Assembly (NCBI GenBank): GCA_001464935.1
Contig: LNEL01000044.1
Coordinates: forward strand, 1-64,000
Direction: 5' to 3'
Source: Gammaproteobacteria bacterium Ga0077536
GTDB lineage: Bacteria; Pseudomonadota; Gammaproteobacteria; Ga0077536
DNA length: 64,000 nucleotides
The notes under the pieces: generated by a model
Databases searched by the model: none
Told to the model about the DNA's origin: nothing
What the model saw: only the letters and a program-made list of their open reading frames with translations
Shown here: piece after piece, positions 1 to 7,417 of the stretch
Position numbering within the stretch: position 1 is the first letter of the stretch
Layout: each line of letters starts with the position of its first letter
Translations under genes and position numbers: made by a program

Positions 1-236
1 AGCTTGGCGAGCGAGTCTGCCGCTCACCGGAAGAATTCAAGGCGTGGAGCCAGAATCTGGGTCATGATGGCGTGCTGACGACCTTTTACAGTTATGGAAA
101 TGTGGCAACTCGCCGGCAGGGAGAAATCATTAGAAATCTCGGCGTGCTACCCGAGCGCCCGCAAGAAATCACTCCGGCGATGGTGGCGGAAATGATGAAC
201 CAAATGCTGAAAGGTCAGGACAGGCAGGGTTATTGA
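1..236 (+). pseudogene. C-terminal end of a tyrosine recombinase/integrase (cut by window edge)
   Basis: The frame starting at base 3 reads 77 codons to a TGA at 234-236. The peptide contains WSQNLGHDGVLTTFYSYG followed by a TRRQGEIIRNLG segment. In site-specific tyrosine recombinases the LGH...TTxxYG stretch is the C-terminal catalytic region that ends in the nucleophilic Tyr, so this is probably the end of an integrase. Whether the gene is intact cannot be judged because it begins outside the window. It sits beside a cluster that looks acquired (366-5023), so it may be the mobilising or scarring element. The integrase family call is fairly secure; integrity is unknown. Confidence 0.72.
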
Positions 237-365
237 AGCCAGATCTGGTCATCACTGCAAAACGTGAAGTTCCTCGGTCAATTACTGGGTGTGACAGACC
301 GTGGTTCCACTAGAAAAGGGCTCTTCGAAATCTGTTCCGCAGAATTTGAGCCTGCGGAGATGTCC

Positions 366-1004
366 TCACGTTTCCGCGCAAACCTCGCACGGCAACCCGG
401 CCGCTCGCCACTCCGGAAAAAACGTCCGCAACCGGGCAACTGCGTCGAACGAGAGAACGCAATATGCGCCGCGGCAATAGGCCACGATCTCGTGAGAGGG
501 ATTCAATTCAGACAGCCGCTCTTCAAGCTGGTGGAGCGGCACATTGACAGAGCCAGGAACGTGGCCGAGCATGAACTCATCGTGCGGCCGTACATCGAGC
601 ACAGTGACTAGGCCAAGGTGTATCCGCTCCAGCAGTTCCGTGCGAGATACTGCCTCCATCCCATCTCGCTGCCAGAAATATTCATTCAGCACTCGGCGAA
701 CTTCGGCCGAATTCCGTTCTGCGGTGCCGCGCAGCGCGGACATTAGCTCTAGCACGGAATCGTCGGCGAGCCGGTACAGCACAAATTTGCCGGCACGACG
801 CGATGCCACAAGACCGGCCGCCCGGAGCAATTTCAGGTGTTGGGACGCGTTGGCGATGGATATTCCATTGGCTTGGGCAAGCACCTCCACCGCGCGTTCG
901 CCCTGCGCGACCTGTTCCAGGATGCCCAGACGATGGGCATTACCTAGCGCCTGGGCGATGCGGGCGAGTTCCTCAAAAAGAATGTGCTTCGGCGCTGTTG
1001 GCAT
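366..1004 (-). CDS. ArsR-family regulator fused to a rhodanese domain
   Basis: A winged-helix ArsR/SmtB DNA-binding domain (residues ~8-95; ISIANASQHLKLLRAAGLV recognition region) is followed by a rhodanese domain (~115-212) with DVRPHDEF and the active-site loop CRGAYC (~177-182). The protein probably represses the divergent operon in response to a reactive sulfur or thiol signal. The DNA-binding domain has no Cys, so sensing would rely on the rhodanese Cys and a C-terminal CxxC (~206-209). Family members usually have about ten more residues between the VARLR helix and FPEW; here they are missing. I chose the ATG at 1004 over the one at 1031 because 1031 lies inside the operator palindrome and lacks a ribosome site, while AGGGC/AGGGG sequences precede 1004. 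Confidence 0.88.
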   Translation of the reverse strand: MPTAPKHILFEELARIAQALGNAHRLGILEQVAQGERAVEVLAQANGISIANASQHLKLLRAAGLVASRRAGKFVLYRLADDSVLELMSALRGTAERNSAEVRRVLNEYFWQRDGMEAVSRTELLERIHLGLVTVLDVRPHDEFMLGHVPGSVNVPLHQLEERLSELNPSHEIVAYCRGAYCVLSFDAVARLRTFFPEWRAAGLPCEVCAET

Positions 1005-1029
1005 GCCCCTACTGTGCCCTGCCGCTTTC

Positions 1030-1049
1030 ATTCAATCAATCAATTGAAT
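1030..1049. promoter_or_regulatory. Probable ArsR-type operator (perfect palindrome)
   Basis: ATTCAAT-N6-ATTGAAT is a perfect 7-bp inverted repeat in the divergent space between the ArsR-rhodanese gene and the hydroxylase gene. ArsR/SmtB regulators commonly bind AT-rich palindromes of this shape in their own promoters. It overlaps the alternative upstream start of the regulator, which argues against that start. Binding is inferred. Confidence 0.7.
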
Positions 1050-1088
1050 AACATTCTCCGACCGGTACCCCAAAACAATGGCATCCCG

Positions 1089-1949
1089 ATGGCGGAATGG
1101 ATAAGCGGTCATGAAATCGGCATCCGGGGTGGCGCTTTCGCCGCTGTCCTGGTGCTCATGGCCCTCTGGGAGATCTTAGCGCCGCGTCGTCGACTAACCA
1201 GGTCAAAGGCGGCCCGCTGGGGCAACAACCTCGCGTTAGTCGCGATGAACGCCTTCATCCTTCGCATCCTGTTTCCGGCCGGCGCCGTTGGCGTGGCGGC
1301 GTTTGCCACCTCGCAGGGCTGGGGACTGCTCAGCCTCGTGGCCGGGCCAGCGTGGCTGGAGGCTGTGTTCGCCATCATCGCGCTCGATCTCGTGGTTTGG
1401 ACACAGCACGTACTCGTCCACGCGGTCCCCGCCTTGTGGCGCCTGCATCGCGTGCATCATGCGGACCCCGACTACGACCTGACGACCGGCGCCCGCTTTC
1501 ATCCGCTCGAGATCGTAGTGTCGATGCTCATCAAGTTCGCCGCGATCCTCCTGATCGGCCCGACCGTCCTCGCAGTGATTGCCTTTGAAGTGCTGCTCAA
1601 TGCCACGTCCATGTTCAACCACGGCAACGTCAGGTTGCCGCTGGCCTTCGATCGCGCGTTGCGCCTGGTGATCGTGACGCCCGACATGCACCGGGTTCAT
1701 CACTCCATCGAGGACGACGAAACCAACTCCAACTTTGGTTTCAACCTCGCCTGGTGGGATTTCCTGTTCGGCACCTATAGGGCGCAACCGCGCCGCGGCC
1801 ATACGGAAATGGAAATCGGCATTCGCGACTTCACGCAGCCGGCGCAGGTGACTTGGTTGCCTGGTCTGCTGCTGCTGCCATTCAAGGGCCACCTCGACCG
1901 TTACGTTATCAACCGTCGACAGTGGACCGTAAAGGAAAAGCTGCCATGA
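1089..1949 (+). CDS. Sterol desaturase / fatty acid hydroxylase family membrane di-iron enzyme
   Basis: A 286-aa membrane protein with hydrophobic segments near residues 14-30, 47-75, 85-110 and 143-170. It shows the histidine clusters of the FA_hydroxylase superfamily: HVLVH (107-111), HRVHH (120-124), H138 in FHPLE, H178 in FNHG and HRVHH (201-205). These bind two irons and hydroxylate or desaturate a lipid-like substrate in the membrane; the substrate here is unknown. It is the first gene of an operon divergent from the ArsR-rhodanese regulator, and its stop overlaps the start of the next gene (ATGA). The ATG at 1089 is chosen because the longer frame would run through the operator; no clear ribosome site is visible. 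Confidence 0.85.
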   Translation: MAEWISGHEIGIRGGAFAAVLVLMALWEILAPRRRLTRSKAARWGNNLALVAMNAFILRILFPAGAVGVAAFATSQGWGLLSLVAGPAWLEAVFAIIALDLVVWTQHVLVHAVPALWRLHRVHHADPDYDLTTGARFHPLEIVVSMLIKFAAILLIGPTVLAVIAFEVLLNATSMFNHGNVRLPLAFDRALRLVIVTPDMHRVHHSIEDDETNSNFGFNLAWWDFLFGTYRAQPRRGHTEMEIGIRDFTQPAQVTWLPGLLLLPFKGHLDRYVINRRQWTVKEKLP

Positions 1950-2383
1950 ATATGTATTTTCTGCTGGCCCTCGTCATGGCCGCCGTCGTCGGCGTGGCCA
2001 TTGCCAGATTGGTGCTGCAGCGTCGCAGCTGGACCTCGGACGCGTCGACCACGATGTTGAGCATCGACGAACTCGCCGAGCTGCTGGCACGTGGCGCCGC
2101 GCGTGTGGTGGACGTGCGCACACGAGAAGACTTCAACGGTGAGCAGGGCCATATCTCGGGCGCCATCAATTTGCCTCTCGACGAACTGGCAGCGCGCATG
2201 CCGGAACTCGACGAGAAGCATGCGCAAGCCATTGCCCTGATCTGCCGAACCGACCGCAAGTCCACGGCCGCGGCTGCATTATTGGCCGACCACGGGTTCA
2301 AGGGGGCGAGGGTGGTCCGCGGCGGCATGACTGCGTGGCGTGAACGTGGATTTCCGACGGCGAACGACTTGATCAGAAACTGA
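1946..2383 (+). CDS. Membrane-anchored rhodanese-like sulfurtransferase
   Basis: A 145-aa protein with one N-terminal transmembrane segment (residues ~4-22) and a single rhodanese domain (~35-140). The domain carries VVDVRTREDF, GHISGAINLP and the catalytic loop CRTDRKS with Cys100. It probably transfers sulfane sulfur at the membrane, on either the periplasmic or the cytoplasmic side. It overlaps the end of the hydroxylase gene by 4 bp, so the two are translationally coupled. The second rhodanese of the cluster, after the one fused to the regulator, ties the locus to sulfur or thiol chemistry. Confidence 0.85.
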   Translation: MNMYFLLALVMAAVVGVAIARLVLQRRSWTSDASTTMLSIDELAELLARGAARVVDVRTREDFNGEQGHISGAINLPLDELAARMPELDEKHAQAIALICRTDRKSTAAAALLADHGFKGARVVRGGMTAWRERGFPTANDLIRN

Positions 2384-2433
2384 GGGCGCGGCACCGACCC
2401 TCGCCATCACTTAATCGGCAGGAGCGAATCAAA

Positions 2434-3249
2434 ATGACACTGCCCAACGAGATAGAGGTGCTGAAGGCCCGTCTAAAGTCGATGTGGATGGCAGGAGACT
2501 ACGGCCACTTCGCGCAGTACCTCGAACCGGGCGCAACGGGATTTTTCGAGACCTTGCACATTCAGCCCGGACTGCGCGTGCTGGACGTAGCCTGCGGGGC
2601 CGGTCAATTGTCACTGCCCGCCGCACGGCTGGGCGCCGTCGTGACCGGGGTCGACATTGCGACCAACCTCATCGAACAGGCGCGAGCCCGGGCTGCAGAC
2701 GCCTGCTTGCCCATCACCTTCCTGGAAGGAGATGCCGAAGCACTTTCGCTTCCCGACGAAAACTTCGACCTGGTGTTCAGTCTGATTGGTGCCATGTTCG
2801 CACCACGCCCGGATTTGGTGGCCGCGGAACTATGTCGGGTTTGCCGCCCCGGTGGCCGTATCGTCATGGGCAACTGGACGCCCGGTGGCTTCATCGGCCA
2901 GATGTTCAAACTGACGGGAATGCATGTACCACCGCCCTCCGGCATGCCCTCACCAGTGCTGTGGGGCGACGAAAACACGGTGCGCGAGCGCTTCGCCACG
3001 GGGCTCTCGGACCTGACACTCGCCCGCAAGCTCTATGCCGTTCACTACCCGTTGCCGCCCGCGGATGTCGTGGAGTTCTTTCGCACGTTCTATGGGCCGA
3101 CGAACCGCGCATTCGCCGCGCTCGACGAGGCGGGGCAGCGAGCATTACGCCGCGATCTGGAAGCGCACTGGGCGGGGGCTAATCTGGCAGACAGCAGCGA
3201 AACGCGGATCGAAGCAGAATATCTGGAAGTAGTTGGTATCCGTGCCTGA
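2434..3249 (+). CDS. Class I SAM-dependent methyltransferase
   Basis: A 271-aa Rossmann-fold methyltransferase. Motif I reads LDVACGAGQL (50-59), followed by GVDIATNLIEQA (72-83) and a GDAEALSLPDENFDLV segment typical of UbiE/type 11 enzymes. A strong ribosome site (AGGAGC) lies about 8 bases before the ATG. The methyl acceptor cannot be read from the sequence. Its place between a membrane hydroxylase and a flavin monooxygenase suggests a small organic or lipid substrate. Confidence 0.85.
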   Translation: MTLPNEIEVLKARLKSMWMAGDYGHFAQYLEPGATGFFETLHIQPGLRVLDVACGAGQLSLPAARLGAVVTGVDIATNLIEQARARAADACLPITFLEGDAEALSLPDENFDLVFSLIGAMFAPRPDLVAAELCRVCRPGGRIVMGNWTPGGFIGQMFKLTGMHVPPPSGMPSPVLWGDENTVRERFATGLSDLTLARKLYAVHYPLPPADVVEFFRTFYGPTNRAFAALDEAGQRALRRDLEAHWAGANLADSSETRIEAEYLEVVGIRA

Positions 3250-3288
3250 CCGTTGGCACGCTGACGGCACTTCACGGCGCGACGCCGG

Positions 3289-3540
3289 ATGAACGCGCTT
3301 CTCCAGCTTGGCTTAGCGCTTGGCGCAATCGCCGGTGCAGCGCACGCCTGTGGGCTACTGCGGGCCCGCCGCCGCCGCCCACACGCCGTTTACAGCCCCT
3401 CTAGGGCTGTTCCGGTCGTGCTGTGGACCGTGGGCCTTTGGACGTTGTTCGGCACCTACGTATTGAGCTTGTGGCTGCTGGCGACGCTCGTTTACGCCGG
3501 CACTCGCATATGGCAGCTCATCCGGCCCAGGGTGCGATGA
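3289..3540 (+). CDS. Small membrane protein, function unknown
   Basis: An 83-aa protein with an N-terminal hydrophobic segment (residues ~4-23), a basic RARRRRPH stretch, and a longer hydrophobic region (~41-75) rich in Trp and Leu. I do not recognise a family. It ends 4 bases before the flavin monooxygenase start and is co-oriented with the whole cluster, so it is probably co-transcribed. It could be a membrane partner for the hydroxylase or the monooxygenase. Confidence 0.6.
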   Translation: MNALLQLGLALGAIAGAAHACGLLRARRRRPHAVYSPSRAVPVVLWTVGLWTLFGTYVLSLWLLATLVYAGTRIWQLIRPRVR

Positions 3541-3544
3541 CGAG

Positions 3545-5023
3545 ATGAGCATTAACTACATCCGTACCGTCGGCATCATCGGTGCCGGCGTCGCCGGCCT
3601 CGTGACGGCAAAGACCCTGCTGCGACGAGGTTACGCCTGCACGGTGTTCGAACGCGCCGACCGGCTGGGGGGCGTGTGGGCGGCCGGCTACTCGAATTTC
3701 GGGACCCAGGTGCAGCGTGAACTCTACGAGTTTCCGGATTGGCCGCTGCCCCCGGAGGTCGCCGACTTCACGCCGGGACCGGTCGTGCGTGATTACCTCG
3801 AGCGATACGCGAAGCACTTCGACGTATGGCCCCTTATCGCGTTCGAAGCGACCGTGGAGCAGCTCAGCCGTCAGCCCGCCGGGGCTGGCTGGCGAATCGA
3901 CTACGTCCAGGGCACCAAGCCGCTCAGCGCGGAGTTCGATTTCGTGGTCGTCTGCACCGGACTGTAGTCCAACAAGCCCCATTTGCCCGCCTTTCCCGGA
4001 CAGGACGCGTTCATAGGCGACATCCTGCACGTGTCGGCTTTGCGCGACAGGTGTCAATTGACGGGGAAGAAAGTGGCCGTCATCGGCTTCGGCAAGAGCG
4101 CGACGGACGCCGCGCTGGAGTCGTCCGCCGTGGCCGCCGCGACGAGCATCGTGTACCGCCAGACACACTGGCCGGTGCCCCCGCGCTTGCTCAATGTGCT
4201 GCCGTTCAAATGGGCGATGTTGAACCGCCTCACCAGCGCACTGATCCCGCTGCACTATCGCCCCTCCCAGGTGGAGCGTTGCCTGCACACACTGGGCAAA
4301 CCGCTGGTGTGGGCTTGGTGGCGAATCGTGGAATTGCTGCTGCGGGCCCAGTATGACTTGGGCTCACGCGGAGGCATCCGCCCGAATCTCGTACCAAACG
4401 TGCCGATCGAATTCGATGCGTTCGGGGAATCCGTGATGCTGCCGCGGCCAGCGTTCTATCGTCAGCTCAGATCGGGTGAAATCGCGCCGATCGAGGCCGA
4501 GATCTCCGCCTTCACGGCGAGCGGTCTGCGCCTCTCGAATGGCGAAACGCTGGATGTCGATACCGTGATTCTGGCAACAGGCTGGGAGTCAGATTACAGC
4601 TACCTCGCGGCCGACGTGCGAGCCGCTCTGAACTTTTCGGACGACGGCCTCTACCTCTACCGTCAGATGGCCCACCCGGAGGTGAAGAACCTCGCATTCG
4701 TCGGCTATGCATCAACTATTACCAGCGTGCTCACGTACAACCTGCAGGCACGTTGGCTCGCCGATCTCCTCGATGGTCGTCATGCGCTGCCGTCGGACGA
4801 CGACATGCTGAAAAATATCGGTGCACAGCAGGCGTGGAAGCGGCGTGTGATGCCGCCGTCCATAGGCCGTGCTGCCCGCCTTCTGCTGCACATGCTCCAC
4901 TACCACGATGAGCTGCTCGAAGATTTTGGCGTGTCTCCTCTCAGGAAGCGCGGTGCGTTCGCTCCGTTCAAGGAGGTGTTCGCGCCCTATGAGCCTGGCG
5001 ATTATCGCGACGTGGTCGAATAA
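3545..5023 (+). pseudogene. Flavin-containing monooxygenase interrupted by an in-frame amber codon
   Basis: Two open stretches in the same frame (3545-3964 and 3968-5023) form a 492-codon flavin monooxygenase broken only by TAG at 3965-3967 (codon 141). The N-terminal FAD motif GAGVAG is at residues 13-18. The second nucleotide-binding motif GFGKSA is at ~181-186, with FIGDILH matching the FMO FxGxxxH fingerprint before it. The stop falls in the conserved CTGL-x-SNKPHLP segment, where relatives usually carry Tyr or Phe, so one base change from TAC/TAT would create it. No frameshift accompanies it. Either the gene is recently inactivated, the codon is read through, or it is a sequencing error. 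Reinitiation at TTG 3983 would lack the FAD motif. Confidence 0.85.
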
Positions 5024-5130
5024 GCTCGGCGAATGACCTGCATGTCTCCCGCTGCTCACCTAGTCAGCGAAGTAGAACTCGAGGCATCTGCTTTTCGAGC
5101 GAGTCCGCGACAGCACAGCCGAATTGCGTA

Positions 5131-5202
5131 GCAAAATGTGTAGTTAATTTTTTATTCAAAATATTTATTTTAAATATATCAATTTTTTAAATACTTATTT
5201 CG
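5131..5202. other. AT-rich tract at the edge of the accessory block
   Basis: About 70 bases of almost pure A/T interrupt otherwise very GC-rich DNA between the end of the monooxygenase gene (5023) and the end of the DUF2238 gene (5256). It contains no gene. Such composition breaks often mark the border of inserted DNA. The rest of 5024-5255 shows nothing else I recognise, apart from a short tRNA-3'-end-like string directly after the tract. Confidence 0.6.
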
Positions 5203-5255
5203 AATCCTAGTCCCAGCCACTTCCCGTACCGTTTGCCGTCTGCAGCCCCGCCACC

Positions 5256-5921
5256 TCACGTGTCCGGGGCTGTGTTCTCTCCAACGTCCCGCCCGCCGAT
5301 ACCGAGCACGAACACCAGCCCCGCGATGCTGCCGGCCAGCGCCAGCGCCATGTCCTTGTGCGCGTCCCATGTGTCGCCCTGCGTGCCGAGGTAGGCCACA
5401 CCGAGGTCACCCCCGAAGATCACGGCGGCCGCCCATTCAATCAGTTCATAGATGACCGCGTGCGACCACAGGAACGTGAGTGCCGGCAGCCAGCGCCAGC
5501 AACCCCGCCCCGGGGCCATCGCGTGAAACAGTTCGAGTGCCGCCGGCATCATCAGCAGGCCATACAGGAAATGCAGCAGACGATCGTAATGATTGCGTTG
5601 CCAGCCGAACTGTTCGTTCAGCGACGCACCTGACACCTGCCGCCACCAGTCGTCGTACGGCACCAGGCTGTAGGTGTAGTGCGCGCCTATCTCGTGCAGC
5701 ACCAGGAACACGAAGATGCACGTGTAGGCGAGATTCGAGAATCGCAGGTGCCGTACAGTGAGGACCAGCGCGGCGGTCAGCGCGAGCGCCACGACATTCT
5801 CGAGTGCCCAGTCGTGACGGAAGGCGGGCGAAATGCCGAGCGCGAGGAACACGGCGATGAAACCGGCGAGCAGCGCGCAGGGGTAACGCAGGGAGCCGGA
5901 CGTTGCAGCGGACACTCGCAT
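5256..5921 (-). CDS. YjdF/DUF2238 family membrane protein
   Basis: A 221-aa protein with about six hydrophobic segments. It has the family signatures LHEIGAHYTYSLVPYDDW, NHYDRLLHFLYGL, and IYELIEW plus YLGTQGDTWDAHKDM near the C terminus. DUF2238 proteins are integral membrane proteins of unknown function whose conserved His/Glu/Asp residues resemble a membrane active site. The gene lies alone, 65 bases after the carboxypeptidase gene on the same strand. Confidence 0.85.
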   Translation of the reverse strand: MRVSAATSGSLRYPCALLAGFIAVFLALGISPAFRHDWALENVVALALTAALVLTVRHLRFSNLAYTCIFVFLVLHEIGAHYTYSLVPYDDWWRQVSGASLNEQFGWQRNHYDRLLHFLYGLLMMPAALELFHAMAPGRGCWRWLPALTFLWSHAVIYELIEWAAAVIFGGDLGVAYLGTQGDTWDAHKDMALALAGSIAGLVFVLGIGGRDVGENTAPDT

Positions 5922-5986
5922 CAGCGACAGGCCTCGGATGGGCGGTCAGTACGCGCCGGATCAGCGCGAGCACTGCGTGGCGGCCA

Positions 5987-7417
5987 TCATAGCTCGCGAT
6001 AGACGAACAGCGGTTCTCCGGGGCACAGCAGGCGGCGATAGGCCGGGTAGCCATACGCCATGCTCGACGACCCTGGCTCGAACAACAGCGGCACCACGCG
6101 ACCGCAGGGCTGGTCGAGCGGAATGCGCAGCGCGCCCGCCGGCATCTGGACGCTGCGCTCGCGTTCGCTGGTCCTCAGCGCCAGTTCACCGTCAGCGAAC
6201 ACCTGCTCCACCCGCTGCTCGACGACGCGCACGGACTCGGCGCGCGGCAGGTAGTGAAAATGCAGCCCATGGCGCCACAACAGATCGCGCACGACACCCG
6301 CATGCCGCGCGACGAGATAGGCGCGCGGTGCCGCGATTGGTGGATGCAGCGCCATGCGGCGATGATCGCGAAAGACCATGTCGACCACCTCGCCGGTGTC
6401 GATACGGCGCAACGGCACCGTCATCATCGCGCCCTCGGCGCGCGGCGCATATTCGGCCGACAGCACCATCGGATCCCCCGGCTGCAGCCCGCGCGGCGCG
6501 CGGCGCAACGCCAGGAGCTCAGCCGCGCGTTCGGCCATCAGCGTGAGAAAGATCCGGATGCAGCGCACCTGCTTCGCGGTTCGGACTTCGATATTGCGAA
6601 AACTCGGATATTCACCCGCCTTCGGGTCGAGCCGGGTCTCGAGCAGAAACGACAGGGCGCCGAGTGCCGCCGCCTTGTTGCGAAAGCGCTTGATGGTGAT
6701 GCCGCCATAGGTCAACGCCTGCTCGAGCGAGAGGATCTCACGGATGTAGCGTTGCGCGTGCAGCCCGGTGTGGCTCACGCGCCGAATCAGTTCGTTCAAC
6801 AGGACGTCTTCGCCGAAACTCAGCTGAGCGGCCGGCAGCGCCGGATTATTGGCGACGTCGAACTGCGCCTGGAACTCCGTGAGGTAACCGGCCCGCCCGA
6901 GCGACTTGCGCTTCAGCGCCGCGGACTCGTGCGCATCGAGCACGACATCCGGACGATAACGCTGCACGGCCGAATTGAGCGCGCGGCTTTCCGGCTGCGA
7001 CAGCAGGACATAGTCGCGGTTCAGATTGACGCTGTTGGCATTGCGGCTCGAATCGGCATCTCGCCCGTCGGGATTGGCATTCGGCAGGATGGCGATATCG
7101 AGATGATCGAGCAGCGCCGCCAGATCCCCATGCAGCAGCGCCCGCGCCACCTCGAGCAGGGCCTCGCCGCCCGCCGGTTCGGATCCGCCGTGATGCGAGC
7201 CGACGAGCATCACGCGTGGTTTCAGCGAGCGACTGTCCCGTCGACACAGCAGCGCGCGCAGCGGCGCCCCGCTGACCGCGTAACCAAGCGTGACACATTC
7301 CGCCTCGTCGCTGTGTGCCGCCAGCAGCGCGAGGAAATCGGCGATTTCCGCGGACTGCGTAATCCGTGTGTGACGGCAGGCTTCGAGCGGCGTCTGGAGC
7401 GTCACGCTGCGCGTCAC
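5987..7417 (-). CDS. M14-family zinc carboxypeptidase, copy without signal peptide
   Basis: A 476-aa M14-type metallopeptidase. The zinc-site segment HHGGSEPAGGEA is followed by ILPNANPDGRD, VNLNRDY and the third-ligand segment VVLDAHESA; FLLETRL supplies the probable catalytic Glu. No signal peptide is visible. It starts with GTG at 7417, overlapping the stop of the upstream paralogue by 4 bases (GTGA), so the pair is translationally coupled. It probably removes C-terminal residues from peptides or a related amide substrate. The His-to-Glu spacing is HxxxE, one residue longer than in classical M14 enzymes, and is shared by both copies. Confidence 0.85.
   Translation of the reverse strand: MTRSVTLQTPLEACRHTRITQSAEIADFLALLAAHSDEAECVTLGYAVSGAPLRALLCRRDSRSLKPRVMLVGSHHGGSEPAGGEALLEVARALLHGDLAALLDHLDIAILPNANPDGRDADSSRNANSVNLNRDYVLLSQPESRALNSAVQRYRPDVVLDAHESAALKRKSLGRAGYLTEFQAQFDVANNPALPAAQLSFGEDVLLNELIRRVSHTGLHAQRYIREILSLEQALTYGGITIKRFRNKAAALGALSFLLETRLDPKAGEYPSFRNIEVRTAKQVRCIRIFLTLMAERAAELLALRRAPRGLQPGDPMVLSAEYAPRAEGAMMTVPLRRIDTGEVVDMVFRDHRRMALHPPIAAPRAYLVARHAGVVRDLLWRHGLHFHYLPRAESVRVVEQRVEQVFADGELALRTSERERSVQMPAGALRIPLDQPCGRVVPLLFEPGSSSMAYGYPAYRRLLCPGEPLFVYREL

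Noticed and set aside
264..611. 115-codon plus-strand frame overlapping the ArsR-rhodanese gene
   Set aside because: It runs antisense to the end of a well-supported gene and has no recognisable motif.
3965..3967. TAG as pyrrolysine or other programmed recoding
   Set aside because: No Pyl machinery or recoding element is visible nearby, and relatives have an ordinary aromatic residue here; mutation or error is simpler.
5199..5219. Possible tRNA 3' end (TTCGAATCCTAG... ending in CCA)
   Set aside because: The distance from T-loop to CCA is two bases too short and no matching T-stem or other arms are present; kept only as a hint of an attachment site.
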